From NCBI GenBank assembly GCA_028686135.1, contig JAQUCP010000012.1, positions 1-64,000 on the forward strand: 64,000 bases of DNA, given 5' to 3'. The first letter of the stretch is position 1, and each line of letters starts with the position of its first letter. This DNA is from UBA12481 sp012523435. Its GTDB lineage: Bacteria > Bacteroidota > Bacteroidia > Bacteroidales > UBA12481. Shown here piece after piece: positions 34,427 through 41,798 of this stretch. Under the pieces are notes generated by a model. That model was given only the letters and a program-made list of their open reading frames with translations, made no database searches and had not been told where the DNA came from. A program made the translations under genes and the position numbers.

Positions 34427-34978
34427 ATGGCTTTCCCGGACGACAAAGAACTTTTGAGGAGTTACCGCGAATCGGGACGGCCGGAGTACTATTTTGGGAT
34501 TATCCTGGAGAAATATCAGCAAAAACTCTACTGGTATATTCGCAGGATGGTGATTAATCATGAGGATGCCGATGATGTGCTTCAGAATACATTTGTCAAG
34601 GTTTGGAGGGGATTGCCGGCATTCAGGGAGGGTAGCGGGTTATTTACTTGGATGTACAGAATTGCTACTAATGAGGCCTTGACATTTCTGAAAAGTCGAC
34701 AGAAAAGGCGCAAGAGGGAGATGGACGATCCGGAAGGGAGGATCGTGGAGGGATTGCACAGTGATCCTGAATTTAGTGGTGACGAGCTCTATCAGAAATT
34801 ATTGATTGCGATTGAGCAGTTACCAACGAAGCAGCAGCAGGTTTTCCGTTTGCGCTATTTTGAAGAGATGCCTTATGAAGATATGTCGACGGTTTTGGAT
34901 ACCTCGGTCGGGGCATTGAAGGCATCCTATCATCACGCAGCAAAGAAAATTCAATCAGCCATTTTGGACGGAGATTAA
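34427..34978 (+). CDS. ECF-type RNA polymerase sigma factor
   Basis: 183 aa. Region 2 includes QQKLYWYIRRMVINHEDADDVLQNTFVKVWR and FTWMYRIATNEALTFLKSR; region 4 includes AIEQLPTKQQQVFRLRYFEEMPYEDMSTVL and VGALKASYHHAAKKI. The start at 34427 (MAFPDDKELLRSYR) avoids an overlap with transketolase. The next two genes look like its membrane regulator and a periplasmic Spy-like protein, which points to an envelope-stress circuit. Confidence 0.93.
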   Translation: MAFPDDKELLRSYRESGRPEYYFGIILEKYQQKLYWYIRRMVINHEDADDVLQNTFVKVWRGLPAFREGSGLFTWMYRIATNEALTFLKSRQKRRKREMDDPEGRIVEGLHSDPEFSGDELYQKLLIAIEQLPTKQQQVFRLRYFEEMPYEDMSTVLDTSVGALKASYHHAAKKIQSAILDGD

Positions 34979-35021
34979 ACCTCTACGGACAGGTGGCGTC
35001 TAACTGGCGAAAGAATTAGGA

Positions 35022-35477
35022 ATGGATAAGCACAACACTATTTTGGACAATGAGCGGCTCAAAAAGCAGCATTTGTCGGTACCGGAAGGCTATTTCGACG
35101 AGTTGCCAGGTCGGGTGATGGCGCGAATCCGTCAGGAGAGTGTTCGGCCGATACCTTACCAACGAAGACGATTGATCCAACCCTGGATGGCTTGGGTGAG
35201 TGCCGCAGCTGTGGTTATTCTCGTTGCCTGGCTGGGAATCAGGACAATCAACCGTGTTCCCGCTCAGGATGACTTGCTGGCAGATAAAATGCAATTTATG
35301 ATTGAGTTTTACGGTCAAGACCTGAATGAGGCTATCCTGGCTGGATACTTGGAGGATCAGGACATTCAGCTCTCAACAAATGTTAATCAGGATGCTCAGG
35401 ATTTGATATTCTATCACCCCGATCAGGTGGAAAGCTTGCTCTATGAGTCGATCCTTGAAAAAAATCCGAAACAATGA
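35022..35477 (+). CDS. Single-pass membrane protein, probable anti-sigma factor
   Basis: 151 aa: a cytoplasmic N-terminus of about 50 residues, one membrane segment (about 56-75, MAWVSAAAVVILVAWLGI) and a periplasmic or outer domain of about 75 residues. The N-terminal VPEGYFDELPGRVMARI pattern is common in Bacteroidota proteins encoded after ECF sigma genes. The zinc anti-sigma motif HxxxCxxC is absent; the protein has no cysteine. It lies 43 bases after the sigma gene and overlaps the Spy-like gene by 4 bases. The anti-sigma role is inferred from position and topology. Confidence 0.65.
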   Translation: MDKHNTILDNERLKKQHLSVPEGYFDELPGRVMARIRQESVRPIPYQRRRLIQPWMAWVSAAAVVILVAWLGIRTINRVPAQDDLLADKMQFMIEFYGQDLNEAILAGYLEDQDIQLSTNVNQDAQDLIFYHPDQVESLLYESILEKNPKQ

Positions 35478-35986
35478 AAAGAGTAATCATCACAACCTTA
35501 GCGTTGGTCGTCTTGACCACCCTGACACTTGGCCAAGAGAAAAGGCCGCGCTTTCGTGCCAACATGGAGTTAATGAGGTCGGAACGAGTCTCTTTTCTGA
35601 CCAATAAATTACAATTGACCGTTGATGAGGCAGAGAAGTTTTGGCCACTTTATAATGAGTATCAGAAAAAGCGCGAAGAGTTGTTTTTTGCCAGGCAAAA
35701 GATGATGCCTCGAAATTTCGATCCTGCAAAAGCTACCGACAAAGATCTCGAAGAGATGCTCAACAACATGCTGGATGAAGATGTAAAACTAGCGGAGCTT
35801 AAACGGGAGTACTTTTTGAAGATCAGAGAGGCTCTTCCAGTGCGAAAGGTTCTGATGCTTCATCGTGCGGAACAGGAGTTTATGAACCATCTTTTAAACC
35901 GTATACACGAAGGTGGTTCCCCCGGTGGTGGCGATCGATCGGGGCGAGATTTCCCAACTAAAAGTCCGTTGCCTGAAACTCGTTGA
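35474..35986 (+). CDS. Periplasmic Spy/CpxP-like protein
   Basis: 170 aa with a signal peptide (residues 1-20, ending LTLGQ) followed by a helical, charged region. LTNKLQLTVDEAEKFWPLYNEYQKKREEL resembles the LTxxQ-containing hairpin of Spy/CpxP proteins and of Bacteroidota sensors of periplasmic stress (given here as two overlapping halves of residues 41-69). The C-terminus is Gly/Arg-rich and disordered. It overlaps the anti-sigma gene by 4 bases and its 3' end overlaps convergent hutH by 29 bp. Confidence 0.7.
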   Translation: MKRVIITTLALVVLTTLTLGQEKRPRFRANMELMRSERVSFLTNKLQLTVDEAEKFWPLYNEYQKKREELFFARQKMMPRNFDPAKATDKDLEEMLNNMLDEDVKLAELKREYFLKIREALPVRKVLMLHRAEQEFMNHLLNRIHEGGSPGGGDRSGRDFPTKSPLPETR

Positions 35987-37454
35987 GGAAATCAGCCGAA
36001 GACTGTATCAATGGATAAAGAATTTGGTCCTGTTCAACGAATGGGACCTTTTTTCTATACTCCATGACGACCTTCTCGAGAGTGGGAGATGTGTGGGCAG
36101 GTCTTCTAAACTCCAGAGCTTGAGCGGCATTCATGAGTTCAATCCCTAGAATCGTTCGTAGATTAATGATAATCTTGTACGTTTTTGTGGCAGCGTTGGC
36201 GCCCATGCTGACATGATCCTCCTGGCCGTTTGAAGAGACGATGGAGTCGACCGAAGCAGGTGTAGCCAGTTGCTTGTTTTGGCTGACCAGGGAGGCTGCG
36301 GTGTACTGAGGGATCATGAATCCAGAGTTTAGACCAGGATTAGCCACCAGAAAAGCGGGAAGTTCTCTGGATCCTGACAGTAGCTGGAAGGTTCTCCGTT
36401 CGGAAATGTTGCCTAGCTCGGCAAGAGCGATGCCCAAGAGGTCGAGCGCAAGAGCCAACGGCTGTCCGTGAAAATTACCAGCGCTTATCACCTGCTCCTG
36501 CTCCGGGAAAATGGTCGGATTATCGGTCACCGCATTAATCTCCCGCGAAAAAACCTGAGCGACATACTGGATCGCGTCATAGGTGGCACCATGAACCTGA
36601 GGAATACAGCGAAATGAGTAAGGATCCTGAACCTGTACTTTTGGAAGGCTCATTAATTCACTGTTTTTTAGGTAATTGCTGATTGCTCGAGCACAATCTG
36701 CCTGGCCAGGATGCGGACGAATTTCTTGTATCATCGGATTGAACGGTTCGATACGTCCGTCGAATGAGTCGAGTGACAGTGCCCCAGCCAGGTTAGCCCA
36801 GTTGTAGAGCCTGACCGCCTGATTAAGGCACCAGATTCCGTATGCGCTCATGAACTGGGTGCCATTCAAAAGAGCCAGTCCTTCTTTTGATTGGAGCTGA
36901 ACAGGGTCAAGACCTTTTTCTGCGAGTAATTCTGCAGCAGGTCTTTTTTCCCCTTCAAACCAGACTTCTCCTTCACCAATCAAGGGTAAGGCGAGGTGAG
37001 CCAGCGGAGCAAGATCGCCGGAGGCACCCAGCGAACCTTCCTGATAGACCACCGGAAGGATATCGTGATTAAACAGGTCGATTAGTCTGAGAACGGTTAA
37101 CAGCTGGACTCCGGAATTTCCGTAGGAGAGCGACTGGATTTTAAGCAGAAGCATCAACCGGATAATTTCTTCTGGCACAGGCTGACCTGTACCGCAGGCA
37201 TGAGAGCGTACGAGATTAACCTGTAATTGATGAAGTTCATGCTTTGATACCGAAGTGTTATGCAGTGCTCCGAAACCAGTGGTAACTCCATATATTGGCC
37301 TGTCGTCCAGTTTGATGCGTCGATCGAGGTACTCCCGGCAATGCACAATCCGCTTTCTTGATTCTTCGGACAATTCGAGCTTGTATCTATTGTCCATGAT
37401 CTCCCGGATGATTTCCGGTGTCAGTCGTTTTGGACTGATCTGATGAATGTTCAT
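35958..37454 (-). CDS. hutH: Histidine ammonia-lyase
   Basis: 498-aa enzyme converting L-histidine to trans-urocanate and ammonia, the first step of histidine breakdown. The self-formed MIO cofactor arises from A144-S145-G146 (GSLGASGDLAPLAHL); Y55 (YGVTTGFG) and H84 (LVRSHACGTG) match catalytic positions of bacterial HAL rather than PAL or TAL. QEDHVSMGANAA is also present. The start codon overlaps the hisS stop by 4 bases (ATGA), so the genes are probably coupled. hutU, hutI and ftcD are not in the window. Confidence 0.93.
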   Translation of the reverse strand: MNIHQISPKRLTPEIIREIMDNRYKLELSEESRKRIVHCREYLDRRIKLDDRPIYGVTTGFGALHNTSVSKHELHQLQVNLVRSHACGTGQPVPEEIIRLMLLLKIQSLSYGNSGVQLLTVLRLIDLFNHDILPVVYQEGSLGASGDLAPLAHLALPLIGEGEVWFEGEKRPAAELLAEKGLDPVQLQSKEGLALLNGTQFMSAYGIWCLNQAVRLYNWANLAGALSLDSFDGRIEPFNPMIQEIRPHPGQADCARAISNYLKNSELMSLPKVQVQDPYSFRCIPQVHGATYDAIQYVAQVFSREINAVTDNPTIFPEQEQVISAGNFHGQPLALALDLLGIALAELGNISERRTFQLLSGSRELPAFLVANPGLNSGFMIPQYTAASLVSQNKQLATPASVDSIVSSNGQEDHVSMGANAATKTYKIIINLRTILGIELMNAAQALEFRRPAHTSPTLEKVVMEYRKKVPFVEQDQILYPLIQSSADFLNEFQATDF

Positions 37455-38842
37455 AAGGATAGTAAATAACTCCGGATGTTGGCGGATAGTTCTCCAATTG
37501 AAGAGTCTGACTGTAGGCCAGTTATCATATTTCTTACGGTAGCTTTTCCTTCGGTGAGTTCTGATTCACCAATCATCACGACAATTGGGATATGATTTTG
37601 ATCGGCATATTGGAATTGTTTTTTGAGCTTAGCAACATCGGGATAAACTTCAGCCCGGATGCCGCTATTCCTCAATTCCTCAGCTAACTGATAGGCTATA
37701 GGTGATTCTTTTTCGCCAAAATTTACAAACAGGACCTGGGTAGAGGTTTGGGTAAAGCCCGGGAATCCTTCGGTGTGTTCCAACACGTCATAGATTCGAT
37801 CGGCTCCAAAGGAGACTCCCACTCCCGAAACTCCAGGCATACCGAAAATGCCGGTCAGGTCGTCGTAACGACCACCACCACAGATTGATCCGATGATGAC
37901 ATCATCCGATTTTACTTCGATGATAGCTCCGGTGTAATAATTGAGTCCACGGGCTAGCGTCAGGTCAACTTCTACTGTTGACTGGAGTGGGTAGTTTGCC
38001 AGCAGGACGAGAACCTGGTTTAACTCATCGAGGCCGGCTTTTCCGTTTTTTGTATGGCTTAGATTTGTCTGTAAAGTATTGATTATCTCTTGGTTGGATC
38101 CTTTAACGGTCAGTAGGGGCTGAAGTTCTGTTGCGGCCTTTTCGGTGATTCCCCGTGTGAGCCACTCTTTTTTAACCTCTTCAATGCCGATCTTATCCAG
38201 TTTGTCCAGGGCAACAGTCAGATCAGTCAGGCGCTCAGGTTGCCCGATAAGTTCGGCCATACCGGCTAATATTTTCCGGTTGTTGATTTTAATCGTCACC
38301 CTGATTCCTAGATCGGCAAAGATCCGGTCGATAATGCGGATAAGCTCCGTTTCGTTTTGCAAGGAATCACTGCCAATCACGTCCACATCACACTGATAAA
38401 ACTCACGGTAGCGACCCTTCTGCGGTCGGTCGGCGCGCCAGACGGGTTGAATTTGGTACCGTTTAAAGGGGAAGGTGATTTCATCGCGATGCTGAACCAC
38501 AAACCGTGCAAATGGAACGGTCAGGTCGTATCGTAGGGCTTTTTCAGTGATCTCCGGGGTTATGCGACGGCTCAAATCGGGAGTAATCGCTTCGCTAAGC
38601 AAATTGGTCGGAATTTTGCTAACGAAATCACCGGAGTTTAATATCTTGAATATCAGCTTGTCGCCCTCGTCTCCATATTTTCCCAGTAAGGTATCCAGGG
38701 TTTCCATGGCAGGGGTTTCGATTGGCTGGTAGCCATATAGTTCAAAGACTTTCTGGATGGTGCTGAAGATGAAATTTCTTCGCATCATCTGGATAGGTCC
38801 GAAATCGCGTGTGCCTTTAGGCAATGATGGTTTTTGGCTCAT
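37451..38842 (-). CDS. hisS: Histidine-tRNA ligase
   Basis: 463-aa class II synthetase. Motif 1 region (SLPKGTRDFGP), motif 2 (KGRYREFYQCDVDVIG), the HisA-type ARGLNYYTG signature and motif 3 (GGGRYDDLTGIFG, GVGVSFGADRI) are all clear, followed by the C-terminal anticodon-binding domain (VLFVNFGEKESPIAYQLAEELR). The ATG at 38842 is preferred; a TTG four codons upstream is possible. It is followed by hutH with a 4-base overlap. Confidence 0.95.
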   Translation of the reverse strand: MSQKPSLPKGTRDFGPIQMMRRNFIFSTIQKVFELYGYQPIETPAMETLDTLLGKYGDEGDKLIFKILNSGDFVSKIPTNLLSEAITPDLSRRITPEITEKALRYDLTVPFARFVVQHRDEITFPFKRYQIQPVWRADRPQKGRYREFYQCDVDVIGSDSLQNETELIRIIDRIFADLGIRVTIKINNRKILAGMAELIGQPERLTDLTVALDKLDKIGIEEVKKEWLTRGITEKAATELQPLLTVKGSNQEIINTLQTNLSHTKNGKAGLDELNQVLVLLANYPLQSTVEVDLTLARGLNYYTGAIIEVKSDDVIIGSICGGGRYDDLTGIFGMPGVSGVGVSFGADRIYDVLEHTEGFPGFTQTSTQVLFVNFGEKESPIAYQLAEELRNSGIRAEVYPDVAKLKKQFQYADQNHIPIVVMIGESELTEGKATVRNMITGLQSDSSIGELSANIRSYLLSL

Positions 38843-38898
38843 GGTTGATCCCAATAGAGAGCAAAAATAGCATAAAATCGGGATACCTGGCCAGGCAG

Positions 38899-39477
38899 TT
38901 AGCGGGAGAAGTGGTGGAGATAATCGGAAAGGCGGGTTCCCATCCGGTCTTTTGGGTTTCGTTCGCCGTTGGTGTCGAAAAACATTTTGACATTCGCTGG
39001 TCCTGAAAGATGCGCAGCAGCGAGGATACCAGTCCGAGTGATTGGAATGGTATCAAAAAGGGTAAGTCCAATATACTGTTCGAAATAGTTTCTCATGTCA
39101 ACCTCATTTAGTCGGAGGAGCTCATCCATAGCCTTTTCCTGATCCTTTTCGGGGAAGATATTCGGGTCTTTCATGAACTCTTCGGGATTGACATGATCGT
39201 AACCTGTTGCAGCTAAAGCGCTCTTCCCAAACTGATATTTGCCAATATAGCCGAACTGGTTAAACTCTTTCCAATTATTACTGGATTCAAGCCTAGCCAG
39301 CTTCTTCTTAAAATCATTGTAATGAGCAAGATAGGCTTCTTTATCCCGTTTCAGAACTTTAGCTCTGATCTCGTCGAGCAGGGCAAAAGAGTCGGGGGTG
39401 CCGGGCATATCCGGAGCTGGAAGCCTGACGGGCATGATCAGAAACAGGGTTAATATGTAGAACAATCTGATTTTCAC
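38899..39477 (-). CDS. Secreted lysozyme-fold protein, possible peptidoglycan hydrolase
   Basis: 192 aa, GTG start, signal peptide at residues 1-20. After a helical linker, the segment at 62-84 (RLESSNNWKEFNQFG, then YIGKYQFG) resembles the catalytic core of goose-type and lytic transglycosylase enzymes, with E64 as the likely general acid; the C-terminal AAAHLSGPANVKMFF with the GTRLSDYLHHF segment fits the second half of that fold. Peptidoglycan cleavage is inferred, and the exact family is not recognised. It lies 56 bases upstream of hisS on the same strand. Confidence 0.6.
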   Translation of the reverse strand: MKIRLFYILTLFLIMPVRLPAPDMPGTPDSFALLDEIRAKVLKRDKEAYLAHYNDFKKKLARLESSNNWKEFNQFGYIGKYQFGKSALAATGYDHVNPEEFMKDPNIFPEKDQEKAMDELLRLNEVDMRNYFEQYIGLTLFDTIPITRTGILAAAHLSGPANVKMFFDTNGERNPKDRMGTRLSDYLHHFSR

Positions 39478-39617
39478 TATTAAATAAATATTCAGTACAT
39501 CAAACGCTTTAAATCGAGAATTGTTTTGTGATGTACAATTTTGGGGTGCAAAGGTGCTAACATTCTGATGATTACGGAAATTTTGTCGGGATTTTTTGGT
39601 AATTGCGGTTTATGGGT

Positions 39618-40307
39618 TCACCGTACCGGGAAATAGACTGGATTTTTCTCGTTCAGTCGGCGGATAAAAAAGAACAGCAGCTCATTTTGTTTCCTCTTTT
39701 TCAGTGACATAAACTCATCGTACAACTCAGGATCTTCGATCAGCATGGCTTGGACGGAGGATCGATCGAAAGACATCACCTTACCTGTTTCAAAGTCGAT
39801 AATATACTGACGGAGCTCTTTGGATCTGGTTGTTCTGGGGTAGCCTGATCGATAGGAGTAAGGGTTGTAATACCCATAGTTGTAATAATCGTGGTAGTAA
39901 GGGTCGTGGTAGGTGTTGACAATGGTAATATCAGCAATAAAATGGCAGACCCGGCCGATAACCGGGATTCGGTTGAATTCGCCATTATATTGAACATAGA
40001 GTTTACCATCCTGAGCGTAGCCCCAGATCTGGGAGGTCTGAACCTCCTGCTGTGCTCCAAAGGCATCGAAAAAGCCAATGGTTTTATTCTGGGTCAGGTC
40101 TTTATAAAAATTGTGATCGAAGGGATCGTTGTTCGAGACAATCCGGATAGCCGGGATGGGTGCATTGTTTTTTACCTGACTGAAATTCAGGTAGATTCCG
40201 TCGTTAAAGCGGAATTCCGGAGTATATTGAACTCGTCTTACAGAATCTTCCTGGGCGGAAGTTTCCACTGTGACAAAGAGAAGTAGCAGGATAGTTAGCC
40301 AGCGCAT
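39618..40307 (-). CDS. Secreted hypothetical protein with a Tyr-rich segment
   Basis: 229 aa with a signal peptide (MRWLTILLLLFVTVETSAQ). Residues 25-130 look like a soluble beta domain (FNDGIYLNFSQVKNN, GKLYVQYNGEFNRIPVIG). Residues 133-156 hold 11 tyrosines in 24 positions (YHDPYYHDYYNYGYYNPY in the centre), and the C-terminus (EDPELYDEFMSLKKRKQNEL) is charged and helical. I do not recognise the family. The start at 40307 is chosen over an in-frame start at 40367 because it gives a signal peptide. Divergent from the aldehyde dehydrogenase gene. Confidence 0.7.
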   Translation of the reverse strand: MRWLTILLLLFVTVETSAQEDSVRRVQYTPEFRFNDGIYLNFSQVKNNAPIPAIRIVSNNDPFDHNFYKDLTQNKTIGFFDAFGAQQEVQTSQIWGYAQDGKLYVQYNGEFNRIPVIGRVCHFIADITIVNTYHDPYYHDYYNYGYYNPYSYRSGYPRTTRSKELRQYIIDFETGKVMSFDRSSVQAMLIEDPELYDEFMSLKKRKQNELLFFFIRRLNEKNPVYFPVR

Positions 40308-40335
40308 TGTTTCAAATATAGTTTTTTTACTTTTA
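40307..40335 (+). promoter_or_regulatory. Possible promoter of the aldehyde dehydrogenase gene
   Basis: TTG at 40307-40309, 18 bases, then TACTTTTA at 40328-40335, one base from TAnnTTTG. It overlaps the divergent promoter. Confidence 0.3.
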
Positions 40336-40345
40336 TCAGGTAAAC
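40313..40345 (-). promoter_or_regulatory. Promoter of the Tyr-rich secreted protein
   Basis: On the minus strand: GTTTA (40345-40341), 20 bases, then TATATTTG (40320-40313), an exact -7 match. The predicted transcript start falls at or within two bases of the start codon at 40307, so the message would be nearly leaderless. Confidence 0.4.
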
Positions 40346-40353
40346 CTGTCATC

Positions 40354-41772
40354 ATGTTAACGTACAAAATTTATGCCGCCGGAAGATTGCTGGAAACCGG
40401 AGAACGCCTAACCATTTCCAGGCCGTATGATGGACAGGTATTTGCTGAAGTATCGTTAGGCACTGCTGATATTCTTGAGCAAGCCATTGAATATGCGGTG
40501 GCTGTCAGTAAGGAGTTTGGTTCTCTGCCAGGGTTTCGCCGGAGTGCGATGTTGCAGGAGATTGTTAATGGGATGATGTTGGATCGAGAGCTGTTGGCGG
40601 ATCTAATCTGCCAGGAGGCAGGCAAGCCGATTCGATATGCTATCGCTGAGGTAGATCGTGCGATTCAGACATTCCGGGTGGCTTCGGAGGAGGCCAGGCG
40701 AATACCGGGGGAATATCTGTCTCTTGATTGGACTCCCGGTGGAGATGGCAAAGAGGGGTGGCTTCGCTATTTCCCGATAGGAGTGGTGGGAGCTATCTCG
40801 CCATTCAATTTCCCACTTAACTTGGCTGCTCACAAAATTGCCCCGGCGCTGGCTGCCGGCTGCCCAATCATTCTTAAACCGGCTTCACAAACTCCTGTGG
40901 CCATCCTGCATTTGGCTGAAATTATTAGCCAGGTTGGCTTGCCGGATGGCGCTTTGTCCATCATGCCGATGAAGCGGCAGACGGGCAATCTTCTTGTTAC
41001 CGACTCTAGAATCAAGCTATTGACATTTACCGGATCCCCTGAGGTGGGATGGAAGATGAAGAATGATGCGGGGCAAAAACGTGTGGTTCTGGAGCTTGGT
41101 GGCAATGCCGGAGTTCTGATGGCTGATGCTGACCAAATGGAAATGGCTGTGGCAAAATGCACGACTGGTGCGTTTGCCTATTCAGGTCAGGTTTGCATCC
41201 ATGTTCAGCGAATTTTTGTGCTGAAGCAGCTTTTCGAGGAGTTCGTTAAACAGTTCTTGGAAAGAACTCAGCGGTTGGTTGCCGGAGATCCCCAGGATCC
41301 GGCAACGGACATATCTGTCATGATCGATGAAAATAACGCCGTAAGGGTTGAAAACTGGATCAGAGAGGCCGTTGCTGACGGAGCAAAGATCCTCGCTGGG
41401 GGTAAACGGAAGGGGCTGTTTGTCGAGCCTACCGTCATCACCGGAACCAATCCGGAAATGAAAGTATTTTCGCAGGAGGTATTCGGTCCCATTGTGGTGG
41501 TCGAACCAGTGACCAGTTTCCAGGAAGGAATCGACCTGATTAACCATTCGCGATTTGGTTTGCAGGCTGGTGTGTTTACGAATAATCTCGAGGAGATGAA
41601 TTTAGCTTTTGAGGAGCTGGAAGTGGGAGGGGTTGTCATCAATGATGTACCCTCTTTCAGAGTTGATCATATGCCTTATGGAGGAGTCAAGGATTCAGGC
41701 TTTGGCCGGGAAGGAGTTCGGTATGCTATGATGGATATGCTGGAACCCCGTTTGTTGATAAAGAATCGATAA
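40354..41772 (+). CDS. NAD(P)-dependent aldehyde dehydrogenase, lactaldehyde dehydrogenase-like
   Basis: 472-aa ALDH-superfamily enzyme. General base E247 (VVLELGGN) and nucleophile C281 (YSGQVCIHVQR) are present, with the cofactor-binding segments ISPFNFPLNLAAHKIAPAL and LTFTGSPEVGWKM. The C-terminal block VPSFRVDHMPYGGVKDSGFGRE is typical of the lactaldehyde/glyceraldehyde-3-phosphate branch. Substrate not determinable from sequence. The start at 40354 (MLTYKIYAAGRLL) avoids an N-terminal extension that would overlap the divergent gene. An S9 peptidase gene follows after 26 bases. Confidence 0.88.
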   Translation: MLTYKIYAAGRLLETGERLTISRPYDGQVFAEVSLGTADILEQAIEYAVAVSKEFGSLPGFRRSAMLQEIVNGMMLDRELLADLICQEAGKPIRYAIAEVDRAIQTFRVASEEARRIPGEYLSLDWTPGGDGKEGWLRYFPIGVVGAISPFNFPLNLAAHKIAPALAAGCPIILKPASQTPVAILHLAEIISQVGLPDGALSIMPMKRQTGNLLVTDSRIKLLTFTGSPEVGWKMKNDAGQKRVVLELGGNAGVLMADADQMEMAVAKCTTGAFAYSGQVCIHVQRIFVLKQLFEEFVKQFLERTQRLVAGDPQDPATDISVMIDENNAVRVENWIREAVADGAKILAGGKRKGLFVEPTVITGTNPEMKVFSQEVFGPIVVVEPVTSFQEGIDLINHSRFGLQAGVFTNNLEEMNLAFEELEVGGVVINDVPSFRVDHMPYGGVKDSGFGREGVRYAMMDMLEPRLLIKNR

Positions 41773-41798
41773 TCATTTAAACTATAATATCTTACATT

